A stretch of DNA of 39,583 bases, taken from positions 1 through 39,583 of the forward strand of contig NZ_JAALDL010000027.1 in assembly GCF_011045095.1 (NCBI RefSeq). The letters run 5' to 3'. The first letter of the stretch is position 1. Each line of letters opens with the position of its first letter. Shown one piece after another: positions 24,595 to 32,971 of the stretch. A program made the position numbers and the translations under genes. Source of the DNA: Grimontia sedimenti (GTDB lineage Bacteria > Pseudomonadota > Gammaproteobacteria > Enterobacterales > Vibrionaceae). Below the pieces are notes generated by a model. That model did not search any database. It had not been told where the DNA came from and worked only from the letters and a program-made list of their open reading frames with translations.

Positions 24595-25077
24595 ATGAAA
24601 AAAGTGCTGGTCAGTGCCTGTCTAATGGGCCAGAAAGTCCGTTATGACGGCAATGCCCTTCTTCAAGAATCTGAAGCATTTCAACGGTTAACACAACAGG
24701 CAAAAGTGATCACATTCTGCCCTGAGGTCGCCGGAGGTCTTCCTACCCCGCGCCCGCCAGCTGAAATCGATGTTGCCGATGGCGATGCGGTTATTGCCGG
24801 TACAGGAAAAGTCATTTCCGTCCAGCAGTTAGATGTGACAGACGCCTTTATCTCTGGGGCCCGTCAAACCCTCGCACTTTGTCAGCAACATGGCATTAAG
24901 ATCGCCGTGTTGACCGAATCCAGTCCTTCCTGCGGCAGTTCACTTGTCTATAGCGGTGAGTTTGCTGGCAACAAAATTCCCGGTCATGGTGTGACCTCCG
25001 CATTACTCCGACAGCACGGCATTAAAGTGTTCAGTCAGTTTTCAATCGAAGACGCTTTGGCTGAACTATCATTATGA
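24595..25077 (+). CDS. DUF523 family protein
   Basis: 160 aa from the ATG at 24595 (MKKVLVSACLMGQKVRYDG). A much longer open frame upstream is not coding, because it runs antisense to the hydrolase. DUF523 marks: VSACLMGQKVRYDGN at the N-terminus, ITFCPEVAGGLPTPRPPAEI, and the late cysteine motif ESSPSCGS. The spaced cysteines (SAC, FCPE, SCGS) are conserved in the family and may bind a metal or cluster. The biochemical role is unknown. A perfect operator-like palindrome overlaps the stop codon (25075-25088), and the LacI regulator follows 301 bp later. Confidence 0.88.
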   Translation: MKKVLVSACLMGQKVRYDGNALLQESEAFQRLTQQAKVITFCPEVAGGLPTPRPPAEIDVADGDAVIAGTGKVISVQQLDVTDAFISGARQTLALCQQHGIKIAVLTESSPSCGSSLVYSGEFAGNKIPGHGVTSALLRQHGIKVFSQFSIEDALAELSL

Positions 25078-25088
25078 AAGCGCTTTCA
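25075..25088. promoter_or_regulatory. Operator-like palindrome overlapping the DUF523 stop
   Basis: TGAAAGCGCTTTCA, a 14-bp perfect palindrome whose first three bases are the TGA stop of the DUF523 gene. It has the same core as the palindromes upstream of the phosphorylase and SBP genes, and lies about 290 bp upstream of the LacI-family start. It may serve autoregulation by looping with the site at 25305. Confidence 0.7.
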
Positions 25089-25304
25089 CTGAAATTAGTG
25101 ACTCACAATTGAGCACTTCAGTATCAAAAGTGTTAATTACTGAACATTTGTGAGCTATGCAAAGCCTTTCTATTTGGCAATGCGTCGCATTTCGTGGCAA
25201 AACTTACTCTATTTGAAAAAATAGCCGCGCCAAATGAATAAAGTTGCGAATTCAACTGACCCTAGGTTTAAGACGAAGATTCGTATCCATTAGTCATCAC
25301 TAAA

Positions 25305-25316
25305 GAAAGCACTTTC
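25305..25316. promoter_or_regulatory. Imperfect operator site before the LacI-family gene
   Basis: GAAAGCACTTTC differs from the core palindrome at one central position (GAAAGCGCTTTC). It lies 63 bp before the proposed start of the regulator, a fitting position for autorepression. Confidence 0.65.
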
Positions 25317-25378
25317 ATAGCAATGGAAGGCAATAAAATCACGGCGTGCAACATCAAGTTAATGAAAGGAAGAGCTCG

Positions 25379-26401
25379 TTGATTACCATTAAAGAAGTGG
25401 CAGAGCTGGCGAATGTTTCCCAGTCCACCGTGTCACGGGCATTGAATGGTCACAAGTCGGTGAAGGAAAAAAACCGCGTGAAAGTATTCGATGCCATCGA
25501 GAAACTCGGCTATCAGCCTAATGCCTTTGCCCAGGCATTGGCGTCGAACAAGTCACACAGTATCGGGATGCTGGTAGGTACCTTTGATGGTCCCTACTTT
25601 GGCCCCTTGATGCACCATGTCGAAAAAGTAGTTCGTCAGAAGAATTATCACCTCATCATCACCAGTGGCCACGAAAACTATGATGAAGAGCAGGAGTCTA
25701 TCTGTTTTCTGAATGCGAAAAAGATCGACGGTTTGGTACTGACTTCAGACATGATGAGCGACGCGGATATTCTACAGATTGTGGAAAAAACACCTGCGAC
25801 CATGCTGATGAACCGCTATATCCCTGAAATTTCAGATCAATGTATCTGCATGGACAATGAGTGGGGTGGCTATATCGCCACCGAGCATCTGATTAAAAAC
25901 GGTCATCGCCGCATTGGTTGTGTCACCGGTCAGCTCAGCAAGATAGACAGCCGCGAGCGCCTTCAGGGTTATCGCAATGCGCTGGAAAAATATGGCATCG
26001 AATACGATCAGAATCTGGTGGTTGAAGGTCGATTTGACCACGATGGCAATGACAAAGCGGTTCGCCGTCTGATGGATCGCGACAGCAGTATTACCGGCAT
26101 TTTCTGTTTGAACGACAGTATCGCACTGGCCGCTTATGGTGTTTGTCATGACCGTGGCATGAAGGTAGGCGAAGACATCTCCATTGTTGGATTCGATAAC
26201 CACACTTACAGCCAATACATGACGCCAAGCCTCACCACTATCCACTTCCCACTGGAAGACATGGCATGTCAGGCTGCCCGAGGTGTTTTGAACATGCTGG
26301 AAGGCAAGCCTCTCTCTAACATCAACACCCGTTTGTTCCCTACTCTGATGGAGCGTGGGTCAGTGAAAACCCTCTCCACTGCTGAGGTCACTACGGCTTA
26401 A
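25379..26401 (+). CDS. LacI-family transcriptional regulator of the adjacent glycan regulon
   Basis: 340 aa from the TTG at 25379, giving M-ITIKEVAELANVSQSTVS, the usual LacI start. AAAGGA lies 8 nt upstream. An upstream GTG at 25346 would add 11 unusual residues. The HTH is at about 4-23, followed by the hinge helix region YQPNAFAQALASNKSHSIGM. The periplasmic-binding-like core follows (about 60-330), with IKKNGHRRIGCVTG-type (here LIKNGHRRIG) and ITGIFCLNDSIALAAYG blocks and the IVGFDNHTYSQYMTPSLTTI signature. It should bind palindromes with core GAAAGCGCTTTC, found at four places in this locus, and release them on binding a sugar. It is convergent with the phosphorylase gene, with a shared terminator in between. 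Confidence 0.93.
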   Translation: MITIKEVAELANVSQSTVSRALNGHKSVKEKNRVKVFDAIEKLGYQPNAFAQALASNKSHSIGMLVGTFDGPYFGPLMHHVEKVVRQKNYHLIITSGHENYDEEQESICFLNAKKIDGLVLTSDMMSDADILQIVEKTPATMLMNRYIPEISDQCICMDNEWGGYIATEHLIKNGHRRIGCVTGQLSKIDSRERLQGYRNALEKYGIEYDQNLVVEGRFDHDGNDKAVRRLMDRDSSITGIFCLNDSIALAAYGVCHDRGMKVGEDISIVGFDNHTYSQYMTPSLTTIHFPLEDMACQAARGVLNMLEGKPLSNINTRLFPTLMERGSVKTLSTAEVTTA

Positions 26402-26430
26402 CAACTGTTGATTTATCAAGCCTCACATAA

Positions 26431-26459
26431 AAAAACAGCCGCATCATGCGGCTGTTTTT
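26431..26459. terminator. Bidirectional terminator between the LacI and phosphorylase genes
   Basis: A 13-bp perfect stem (AAAAACAGCCGCA with TGCGGCTGTTTTT) and 3-nt loop TCA, with T-tracts on both strands. It serves the two convergent genes. Confidence 0.92.
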
Positions 26460-26475
26460 GTTTTCGCGATTGTGA

Positions 26476-29400
26476 TTAACCGGCAGGGTTCAGTTTGCTG
26501 CGCGGTACATCAACAGTGATTTGTGCGATTTCGCCGGTACGGCTAAATAGCTTCTTACAAACAGATTCCGGCATCTTGTAGCCTTCAATAGAAAGCACGT
26601 CACCAGAAGTCAGCGTTACCACAATCTTGGTGTTTCCGCTGTCGTTCAAGCGGTAAACAAACGGTACCTGACAGTAAGTAAACGCCAGTTCACCTGCATT
26701 CAGCGCAATGCTTCTCTGCTCACCCTGCATGTTCACATAAGGGAACTCAGCCTCTTTACTAGAGAACTCACGTTCGAACAGCAGTGATGGAGAAATGGTG
26801 ATCGCGCCACTTTCCACCAGCACACCGAGCTCACCAAATCGGGTGATGATTTCTTCTTTCACCTGACCTGTCATACCTGGCTGTTGTGCGCCCGCATGTT
26901 TTGGTGTGTGTGAGTATGGGTCAACCGGGAATGCACCGTATTCCGTTGGTGTTTTGTTGAAGCCAATCCCTTCGCGTACTCGGTAGTAGTAATCCGCCAG
27001 TTTGCGAGTTTCCGCGCTGTGTGGGTTTTCTTTCCAGCTCGCGAAGTAAACTTCCTGAACCGCCAGCAGCAGCTTGGACACCATGTGCCAGTAGATACAA
27101 CCCAGGCCTTCATAACCAAACATGGTGCCGGAACGACCAGTGAACTCACGGTGGTTAAACACTGACTCATAAAGCGCCAGCACGTTTTCGTATTGCTCGT
27201 CTGACATTTGCGGGTAGTCAGCGCGAGCTGAATCCAGAGTCGCTTTCAGTGCCCCTGCATTTTCGAACTCAGCGTTGAAGTGGAACACACCATCAAGGTC
27301 TGCATACACCACACGCTTGTCACCACGCTTGTTCATGTCACGCAGCAAATCATTCTTACGCACCGCTTCTGCTTCGATACAGTTACGACGGCTGAATCCT
27401 GCCAGTTCGCGATCTGGATAGAGCATGAAAGACTTCTGGTCTTCACGATACATGTCGCTGTTGAACAGGTTATCCAGCAGAGTTACGGCCTGAGCCCCGC
27501 TCAGTGCGCCAGAACTCAGAGCTGCAACCTGACCTTCCAACATTGGGTACAGCGGCATAGAATCCAATGACTCGCTGTTGTATTGAACCACGTTGTAAGC
27601 ATTGAACAAGCCATCTTCACGCAGGTTACGCTGGGTGCTGCTGTGCAGCAGATCCAAGCTGGTGTTCAGCAGCGCTTCAATGTCGTGCTTGTTAACCAAT
27701 GTTTTACCGCTGAAACCTTGTTGTTGGTAAGCCTGATGACGGAAACGGCTCGCCGCATCCACCAGCTCGGTCAGCAACTTATGCTTGGTCTGGCGAGTGA
27801 TCGTTTTCTTCTTCACATCAAGCAGCGTTTTATTCAGGATTTCGCTGGTCTCTTTCAACCAGGTTGCCACTTCATTAGAAATACGCACTTTTTCCGGTGC
27901 TTGTGCAAACAGTGGTTGCAGGAACTCAACATAACGACGCATGTAGTACAGCGTCACCATCGACAAACCGTTGCCTACAATCGCGTTGTTGGCGTCATTC
28001 CACTCAGGACGCTGCGTATTGAGCCAAATACCACCATCTACTACCCAGTTACCCAGTTTCGATAACAACGGCACCAGCAGCTTCTCAGAGAGGTTGACGA
28101 GGTACACTTCTTTGTCTGAATCCAATAGCAGACGACCATCGCTACCGATCATCTCGCTCAGTTTTTCTGTCTTCTCGTGCAGCTCGGTATCAAACGTCAC
28201 CGTATCCTTCGGGGTCGAGAATAAGGTGCGCGTGTCTCCGATACGGTATGGCACGTTGGCATAGCTGTAGATTTCGCGGGACAGGTTTGCTGTCAGCTGT
28301 GCAGGTTCAAAACGCTCAGACCATTCCAAGAACTTCAGCAAGTAGATGATCTGGTGATCACCCCAGTAACCGATGTTGCTCCATGGATCTTCCGGCTCCA
28401 GTACTTCCCAGTCGATACCGTCTTTGGTAATACGGTAAGGGTTGTAACCATCGATCGTTGAGGCATTCACGAATTTAGCGATGAACGAGCGCAGGTAGCC
28501 CGGATAGCTCAGTGCCAATGCTTCCCAGTTCTGGAAAATATCACGCCAGTTACCCTGATAAGCCAGCAAGGGGTTGCCTTCTTTATCTTTTACTTTGATG
28601 TCGTAGTGGTTCCAGGGACGGCTTGGGTCACCGTGACGACGACCAAACGTCAATGGCAGATACTCGTAGCAAAGACGCAGCAACTGAATGTCATCCGCCT
28701 GCTCTGCGCGTTTTACCAACTCTTCATGGGTAAATGTGGCAGGCAGTGCGTCATAAAACGCTTTATTACGCAGTACCACTTTCTTGTTTGTGTTCTCTGC
28801 GGTTTGCAGCACGTCGTCTTTTCGCAAGGTATAGCCTTGCTCAAACACACCGCCACGCATGCTGTTGAACAGCACGTTCGCATAGTGGTGGTTACTGGTG
28901 GCTTCTTCTTCTGAGAACTGCCAGCCATCGACTGCGGAAATGAGAGAAACCAACTCTTCGTGGTTTTTCGCACAGTCTTGCTCTACCTTTTCGCGCAGTG
29001 ATTGCTGGTCTTTTTGCTCATTACGCAAAGCAACCACACCTGCGTGATCTTTTTCGATGTCGATAACAAACAGCCAATCGTTAGTCTCGTTACCTGCCAG
29101 ATCGATCATTTTGTGGATGAAGTATGCACCACGAACGCCGCGCGTCAGCGTTTCGCTTTCAATGATGTCGCCACGACGGAAAGCTGGAACCTGTTGGCTG
29201 CTGAGCAGAATTTCTGATTCGTCATTGTCGATGCAGAATACCGTGTTTGCAGTCAGTGCTTCTGCTGGGTCTGCACGGTCACTCAGCTTGGCGTACATGG
29301 TGTAAAGCGCCAATGTCGTTCCATCAACACGCTCATTCCATTTGTACGCATCTACCAATGCACTGCTCTTTTGCAACGCCACCATAGGCGCACCATTTGG

Positions 29401-29934
29401 CAAGATATTCTGAACGCCATCCAGCACTTCAACTTTGCGTGAATAACCTGAGAAATCGCTCAGTTCAGCGCGACGCACAAAACCATAGGTATTCCCGCTC
29501 TGCCAGCTGTATTTGAACGTCAGACGCAACGTCTGGTTAGTTTCTTCAAATACCACTTTGTCGCCCGTAATGTTTTTATAAAGGTTACGGGTGACGTTGA
29601 ATTTGCCGTCATGCTGCGGATTGAACGGTTCCCAGGTCACCACATCACCCACCTCATCTTCAAGGCGGATGAAGGTTTTCGGGCCGGTGTTTTCAGCATT
29701 CTCATGGATCATATCCACTGAGCGGTACGGAAATAGGGCGTTTTCAGGGTTGCCACGGCCCGCTGACAAACATCCGGTCGACGACGCAAACAACCAGTGA
29801 TCATTGGCAGACACCACACTCATAAAGAATGCAGGCATTTGATCCACATTCTCGATGCGATAAAAACGTTCGCCATTGACGTCTACGAATTGCCCCTTAA
29901 CAGGGGTACTTGCCAGTTTAAAACAATGTTCCAT
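26476..29934 (-). CDS. Probable GH94/GH149/GH161-related (clan GH-Q-like) beta-glycan phosphorylase
   Basis: 1152 aa, cytoplasmic (no signal peptide). The N-terminal ~300 residues look like a beta-sandwich (YGFVRRAELSDFSGYSRKVEVLDGVQNILPNG). The C-terminal part looks like an (alpha/alpha)6 barrel, with FGRRHGDPSRPWN, YQGNWRDIFQNWEAL, SNIGYWGDHQIIYLLK and PEWNDANNAIVGNGLSM. The WND Asp at about residue 647 aligns in character with the catalytic Asp of the (A/D)DWND motif of GH94 cellobiose/chitobiose phosphorylases. The length is far above GH94 (about 800) and near that of beta-1,3-glucan phosphorylases of GH149/GH161 (about 1,100-1,200), so those families are the leading guess. The gene has its own operator 15 bp upstream of the start and sits downstream of an oligosaccharide-type ABC importer. 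Family and substrate are inferred. Confidence 0.6.
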   Translation of the reverse strand: MEHCFKLASTPVKGQFVDVNGERFYRIENVDQMPAFFMSVVSANDHWLFASSTGCLSAGRGNPENALFPYRSVDMIHENAENTGPKTFIRLEDEVGDVVTWEPFNPQHDGKFNVTRNLYKNITGDKVVFEETNQTLRLTFKYSWQSGNTYGFVRRAELSDFSGYSRKVEVLDGVQNILPNGAPMVALQKSSALVDAYKWNERVDGTTLALYTMYAKLSDRADPAEALTANTVFCIDNDESEILLSSQQVPAFRRGDIIESETLTRGVRGAYFIHKMIDLAGNETNDWLFVIDIEKDHAGVVALRNEQKDQQSLREKVEQDCAKNHEELVSLISAVDGWQFSEEEATSNHHYANVLFNSMRGGVFEQGYTLRKDDVLQTAENTNKKVVLRNKAFYDALPATFTHEELVKRAEQADDIQLLRLCYEYLPLTFGRRHGDPSRPWNHYDIKVKDKEGNPLLAYQGNWRDIFQNWEALALSYPGYLRSFIAKFVNASTIDGYNPYRITKDGIDWEVLEPEDPWSNIGYWGDHQIIYLLKFLEWSERFEPAQLTANLSREIYSYANVPYRIGDTRTLFSTPKDTVTFDTELHEKTEKLSEMIGSDGRLLLDSDKEVYLVNLSEKLLVPLLSKLGNWVVDGGIWLNTQRPEWNDANNAIVGNGLSMVTLYYMRRYVEFLQPLFAQAPEKVRISNEVATWLKETSEILNKTLLDVKKKTITRQTKHKLLTELVDAASRFRHQAYQQQGFSGKTLVNKHDIEALLNTSLDLLHSSTQRNLREDGLFNAYNVVQYNSESLDSMPLYPMLEGQVAALSSGALSGAQAVTLLDNLFNSDMYREDQKSFMLYPDRELAGFSRRNCIEAEAVRKNDLLRDMNKRGDKRVVYADLDGVFHFNAEFENAGALKATLDSARADYPQMSDEQYENVLALYESVFNHREFTGRSGTMFGYEGLGCIYWHMVSKLLLAVQEVYFASWKENPHSAETRKLADYYYRVREGIGFNKTPTEYGAFPVDPYSHTPKHAGAQQPGMTGQVKEEIITRFGELGVLVESGAITISPSLLFEREFSSKEAEFPYVNMQGEQRSIALNAGELAFTYCQVPFVYRLNDSGNTKIVVTLTSGDVLSIEGYKMPESVCKKLFSRTGEIAQITVDVPRSKLNPAG

Positions 29935-29948
29935 ATTTCTTGGTTCCT

Positions 29949-29970
29949 AAAAAGAAAGCGCTTTCTTTTT
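29949..29970. promoter_or_regulatory. 22-bp perfect palindromic operator before the phosphorylase gene
   Basis: The core GAAAGCGCTTTC (29954-29965) is flanked by five A and five T to make a perfect 22-bp palindrome, centred between 29959 and 29960. It lies 15 bp upstream of the ATG at 29934, downstream of where the promoter must be. A bound LacI-type repressor would therefore block transcription. Confidence 0.88.
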
Positions 29971-29982
29971 GATTTCAAAATT

Positions 29983-30012
29983 TCCCGGTGGGCTTTTCAA
30001 CCATCACCGGGA
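29983..30012 (-). terminator. Hairpin terminator after the ABC operon
   Basis: TCCCGGTG and CACCGGGA form a perfect 8-bp stem, 41 bp after the stop of the last ABC gene (30053). On the minus strand it is followed by AAATTTTGAAATC. The T-run is short, so termination may be partial, allowing read-through into the phosphorylase gene. Confidence 0.6.
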
Positions 30013-30052
30013 GGTCGATAAAAAGTTTACGCTTAGTTAGGGCCTTATAGCC

Positions 30053-31021
30053 TTAGAGGTGGTGACACCTCGCGTAATGTCCTGGTTTGACTTCCGTCGC
30101 CTCAGGCATGGATTGTGTGCACGCTTCCGTCGCAATTGGGCAACGCGAAGCGAACGGACATCCGACACTACTGGGTTTCCACAGCGGTATCTCGCCCTTT
30201 TTAACCGATAGATCGCGGCGTCCTGCTCGTCCCACTTCTGGCACGGCTGACAGCAGCAATTTCGAGTAAGGGTGCTGGGGTGTCTGCGTCACGCTGTCGC
30301 TATCGCCCCACTCCACCATATGACCGACATACATGACGGCCGTTTTTTCTGCAAAATACCGCGCGGTGGCAATATCATGCGTTATGTACATAAAGGCGAT
30401 CCCGTGTTGCTCTTTGAGATCGGCCATTAAGTTCAGAATGCCCAGACGTACTGAAACGTCCAGCATAGAAATCGGTTCATCGGCCAGAATCACTTCCGGG
30501 TCGACAGCAATGGCTCTTGCAATTGCTACGCGCTGACGCTGACCGCCACTCAACTCGTGCGGGAATTTCTCTGCGGTTTCTACCACCGGAGACAAGCCCA
30601 CCAACTCAAGCAGTTCGTACACCTTATCTGCCACATTTTGCTTGTTAGCCCGCTTGTGAATCAAGAGCGGGCGAGCAATGTGGTGATAAATATTATGCAC
30701 CGGATTCAAGGAGCCAAATGGGTCCTGGAAAATCATCTGCACTTGTCGCGCATATTCCAGCTCACCGTTTTCCTTGATGTATTCCGCCAGCGGCTTGCCT
30801 TTAAAGTTGACCGAGCCGCCGGTGTTTTCATAAATACGGGTGAGTATCCTTGCACCGGTACTTTTCCCAGAGCCAGACTCTCCCACAATCGCTAACGCTT
30901 CCCCTTTTTTCAGTTCAAAGGAAACGTCGTTTACCGCACGCATCAAATTGGACTTGGAGTGCCCAATGCGAAAATCCATCACCAGGTTTTTAATTTCAAG
31001 AAGGGTCTCTTTGCTTTCCAT
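30053..31021 (-). CDS. Oligopeptide/oligosaccharide ABC importer ATPase (OppF/DppF-type)
   Basis: 322 aa from the ATG at 31021 (MESKETLLEIKNLVMDF), with AAGGAAGGAG just upstream. The longer GTG frame is rejected. Walker A GESGSGKST, Q-loop QMIFQDPFGSLNP, ABC signature LSGGQRQRVAIARA, Walker B VILADEPISMLD, and H-loop YITHDIATARYF. The C-terminal oligopeptide-transporter domain has the cysteine cluster GCPFASRCPIATEAC...ARCHHL that ligates an iron-sulfur cluster in some relatives. It heterodimerises with the adjacent OppD-type ATPase. Last gene of the SBP-permease-permease-ATPase-ATPase operon. Confidence 0.93.
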   Translation of the reverse strand: MESKETLLEIKNLVMDFRIGHSKSNLMRAVNDVSFELKKGEALAIVGESGSGKSTGARILTRIYENTGGSVNFKGKPLAEYIKENGELEYARQVQMIFQDPFGSLNPVHNIYHHIARPLLIHKRANKQNVADKVYELLELVGLSPVVETAEKFPHELSGGQRQRVAIARAIAVDPEVILADEPISMLDVSVRLGILNLMADLKEQHGIAFMYITHDIATARYFAEKTAVMYVGHMVEWGDSDSVTQTPQHPYSKLLLSAVPEVGRAGRRDLSVKKGEIPLWKPSSVGCPFASRCPIATEACTQSMPEATEVKPGHYARCHHL

Positions 31022-31035
31022 TTTAAGCTCCTTCC

Positions 31036-31989
31036 TTAAACCAGATGACACGCGACCTGATGCTCAGGCGCGATAAGTTTTAACTGCGGATCCTGCTCAG
31101 TGCAGGGCGCAAAACACTTGCTGCAACGCTCCTGAAAATTACACCCTTGTGGTGTATTCAGCAGGTTCACCGGATTCCCCGGAATCCCGTACAAACGCTC
31201 TTTCGGACCATGAATGGTTGGAAACGAAGACAGCAATCCTTGTGTGTAAGGATGCTGCGGCGCACCGAACACGGTATGCGCTTCGCCCAATTCAATCATA
31301 TTGCCCGCATACATCACGCCGATACGGTCAGCAATTTCGCCCATCAAACTCAAGTCATGGCTGATGAACAGAATGGAAAAACCGAACTTTGCTTTAAGAT
31401 CATAAAGCTCGTTCAAAATTTCCCTTTCAACGACAACATCCAATGCGGTCGTCGGCTCATCCATGATGATGAGTTTTGGTTCCAACGCCAGTGCCACTGC
31501 AATCACCACACGCTGTCGCATGCCGCCACTCAACTGGTGCGGAAATGCGGACAAACGATCCGGGTGAATCCCTACAATTTGCAGCAGCTCTGCCGCTTTT
31601 TCCGTCGCCTGTTTCAACGACACCTTTTTGTGCGCCAAAATCACATCTGTCAGCTGTTCACCAATGGTGATTACAGGGTTGAGAGAGTTCATCGCACTTT
31701 GAAAAACCACTGACACTTCATTCCAACGGAATGCGCGCAGCTGTTTATCATTCATCTTCAGCACGTCTTCGCCTTTGTAGAGGATTTCACCCTCTGAGAT
31801 CAGCGCAGGCGCTTTGTGAAGACGCGATATCGCAAACGCCAGTGTGCTTTTTCCGCAGCCAGACTCACCGGCAATGCCCAGTGTTTCACCTTCGGCGATG
31901 CTCACACTGACATTGTTTACAGCTCTTGCCACGCCATTTGGCGTCACGTAGTCCACGCAGAGGTTGTTAATTTCAAGCAAGTTTGCCAT
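31036..31989 (-). CDS. Oligopeptide/oligosaccharide ABC importer ATPase (OppD/DppD-type)
   Basis: 317 aa. Walker A GESGCGKST, Q-loop VVFQSAMNSLNPV, signature LSGGMRQRVVIAVALAL, Walker B LIIMDEPTTALDV, and H-loop FISHDLSLMGEI. The C-terminal domain shows the PYTQGLLSSFPTIHGP block and the four-cysteine patch (GCNFQERCSKCFAPC). It pairs with the OppF-type ATPase to drive import through the two permeases. The ATG overlaps the preceding permease stop by one base (TAATG). The stop is 14 bp from the next start. Confidence 0.93.
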   Translation of the reverse strand: MANLLEINNLCVDYVTPNGVARAVNNVSVSIAEGETLGIAGESGCGKSTLAFAISRLHKAPALISEGEILYKGEDVLKMNDKQLRAFRWNEVSVVFQSAMNSLNPVITIGEQLTDVILAHKKVSLKQATEKAAELLQIVGIHPDRLSAFPHQLSGGMRQRVVIAVALALEPKLIIMDEPTTALDVVVEREILNELYDLKAKFGFSILFISHDLSLMGEIADRIGVMYAGNMIELGEAHTVFGAPQHPYTQGLLSSFPTIHGPKERLYGIPGNPVNLLNTPQGCNFQERCSKCFAPCTEQDPQLKLIAPEHQVACHLV

Positions 31990-32960
31990 TACAACCCCCT
32001 TCTCTTGTCTGCCGCTTTTTTCAGTTTGCGCCAGAGCTTCATATGTGGACCGGTTTTGAGTTTCGGGTTACTGACCTGATCAATCGACATATTGATCAGC
32101 GCCAGTGCGCCACCGGTGATAGCCAATGCCAAAGCCGGCACCATCATTTCCCACCAAGCGCCCGTGTAGAGTGCCGACGACGTTTGAGCCCAATAGAGCA
32201 TTGAGCCCCAGCTCACTTCTGTCGCGTCACCCAGGCCTAAAAAACCCAACCCTGCTTCGGAGCCCATAGCGTAGATGACGGCACCCAAGAATCCGCCGAA
32301 CACAATGGAAACAAGGTTGGGTAAAATCTCGACCAAAATAATACGCAGTTTCGATTCACCCATGACTTCTGCAGCCAGAATGAATTCTTTGTTGCGAATT
32401 GCCATGGTTTGCGCGCGAATCACGCGTGCGCCCCAAGGCCAGGAGGTCACCCCAAGTAAAATCGTTATCACCAATGAGCCCACTTGCCCCAGAAACGCCG
32501 CCAGGACGATCAATAAGGGGAGCTGTGGAAACACCAAGAACACATTGGTTAAAAAATTCAGTCTTTCATCAATCTTGCCGCCAAAGTAGCCAGCGGACAC
32601 ACCCACTGCCACGGCAATGCCCATTGCAATGAGACCCGCAAACAGCGAAACAGTCAGCGTTTTACGTGCGCCATAAAGTACTTGGCTGTATACATCACGC
32701 CCGCTTCGTGTGGTGCCCATCAAGTGCTTCTCACTCGGTGGCTGATGCGGACGCGCAACACGTTTTTCCGCTGAATATGGCGCCAACAGGTTGGCAAATA
32801 TCGCCCCGACCAACACCATGGTAAGCAGCAAGGTGCCAAGAATCGCTGGCGGATTACCATAGAAAAAGGCGTAAATGCTCTTGCCAGCGCGCTTTATCGT
32901 TCCACCTTTGTTTGGCAGTTTCACTGGCTTGTTCTGGCTCGATTCCATCGTCTTATCCAT
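31989..32960 (-). CDS. ABC importer permease (OppC/DppC-type)
   Basis: 323 aa with AAGGAG 8 nt upstream of the ATG. An N-terminal hydrophilic tail is followed by TM1 at about 35-60 (ILGTLLLTMVLVGAIFANLLA), then the OppC N-region HPPSEKHLMGTTRSGRDVYSQVLYGARKTL and further helices (about 100-290). The EAA loop that contacts the ATPases is EVMGESKLRIILVEILPNL. Inner-membrane component of the same importer. The C-terminus is extended by about 30 basic residues (KLKTGPHMKLWRKLKKAADKRR). Confidence 0.93.
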   Translation of the reverse strand: MDKTMESSQNKPVKLPNKGGTIKRAGKSIYAFFYGNPPAILGTLLLTMVLVGAIFANLLAPYSAEKRVARPHQPPSEKHLMGTTRSGRDVYSQVLYGARKTLTVSLFAGLIAMGIAVAVGVSAGYFGGKIDERLNFLTNVFLVFPQLPLLIVLAAFLGQVGSLVITILLGVTSWPWGARVIRAQTMAIRNKEFILAAEVMGESKLRIILVEILPNLVSIVFGGFLGAVIYAMGSEAGLGFLGLGDATEVSWGSMLYWAQTSSALYTGAWWEMMVPALALAITGGALALINMSIDQVSNPKLKTGPHMKLWRKLKKAADKRRGL

Positions 32961-32971
32961 GTGCCCGCTCC

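Noticed and set aside
27583-28065. 160-aa plus-strand ORF rich in Gln, His and Val
   Set aside because: Antisense to the phosphorylase-like gene. The composition is typical of a reverse reading frame.
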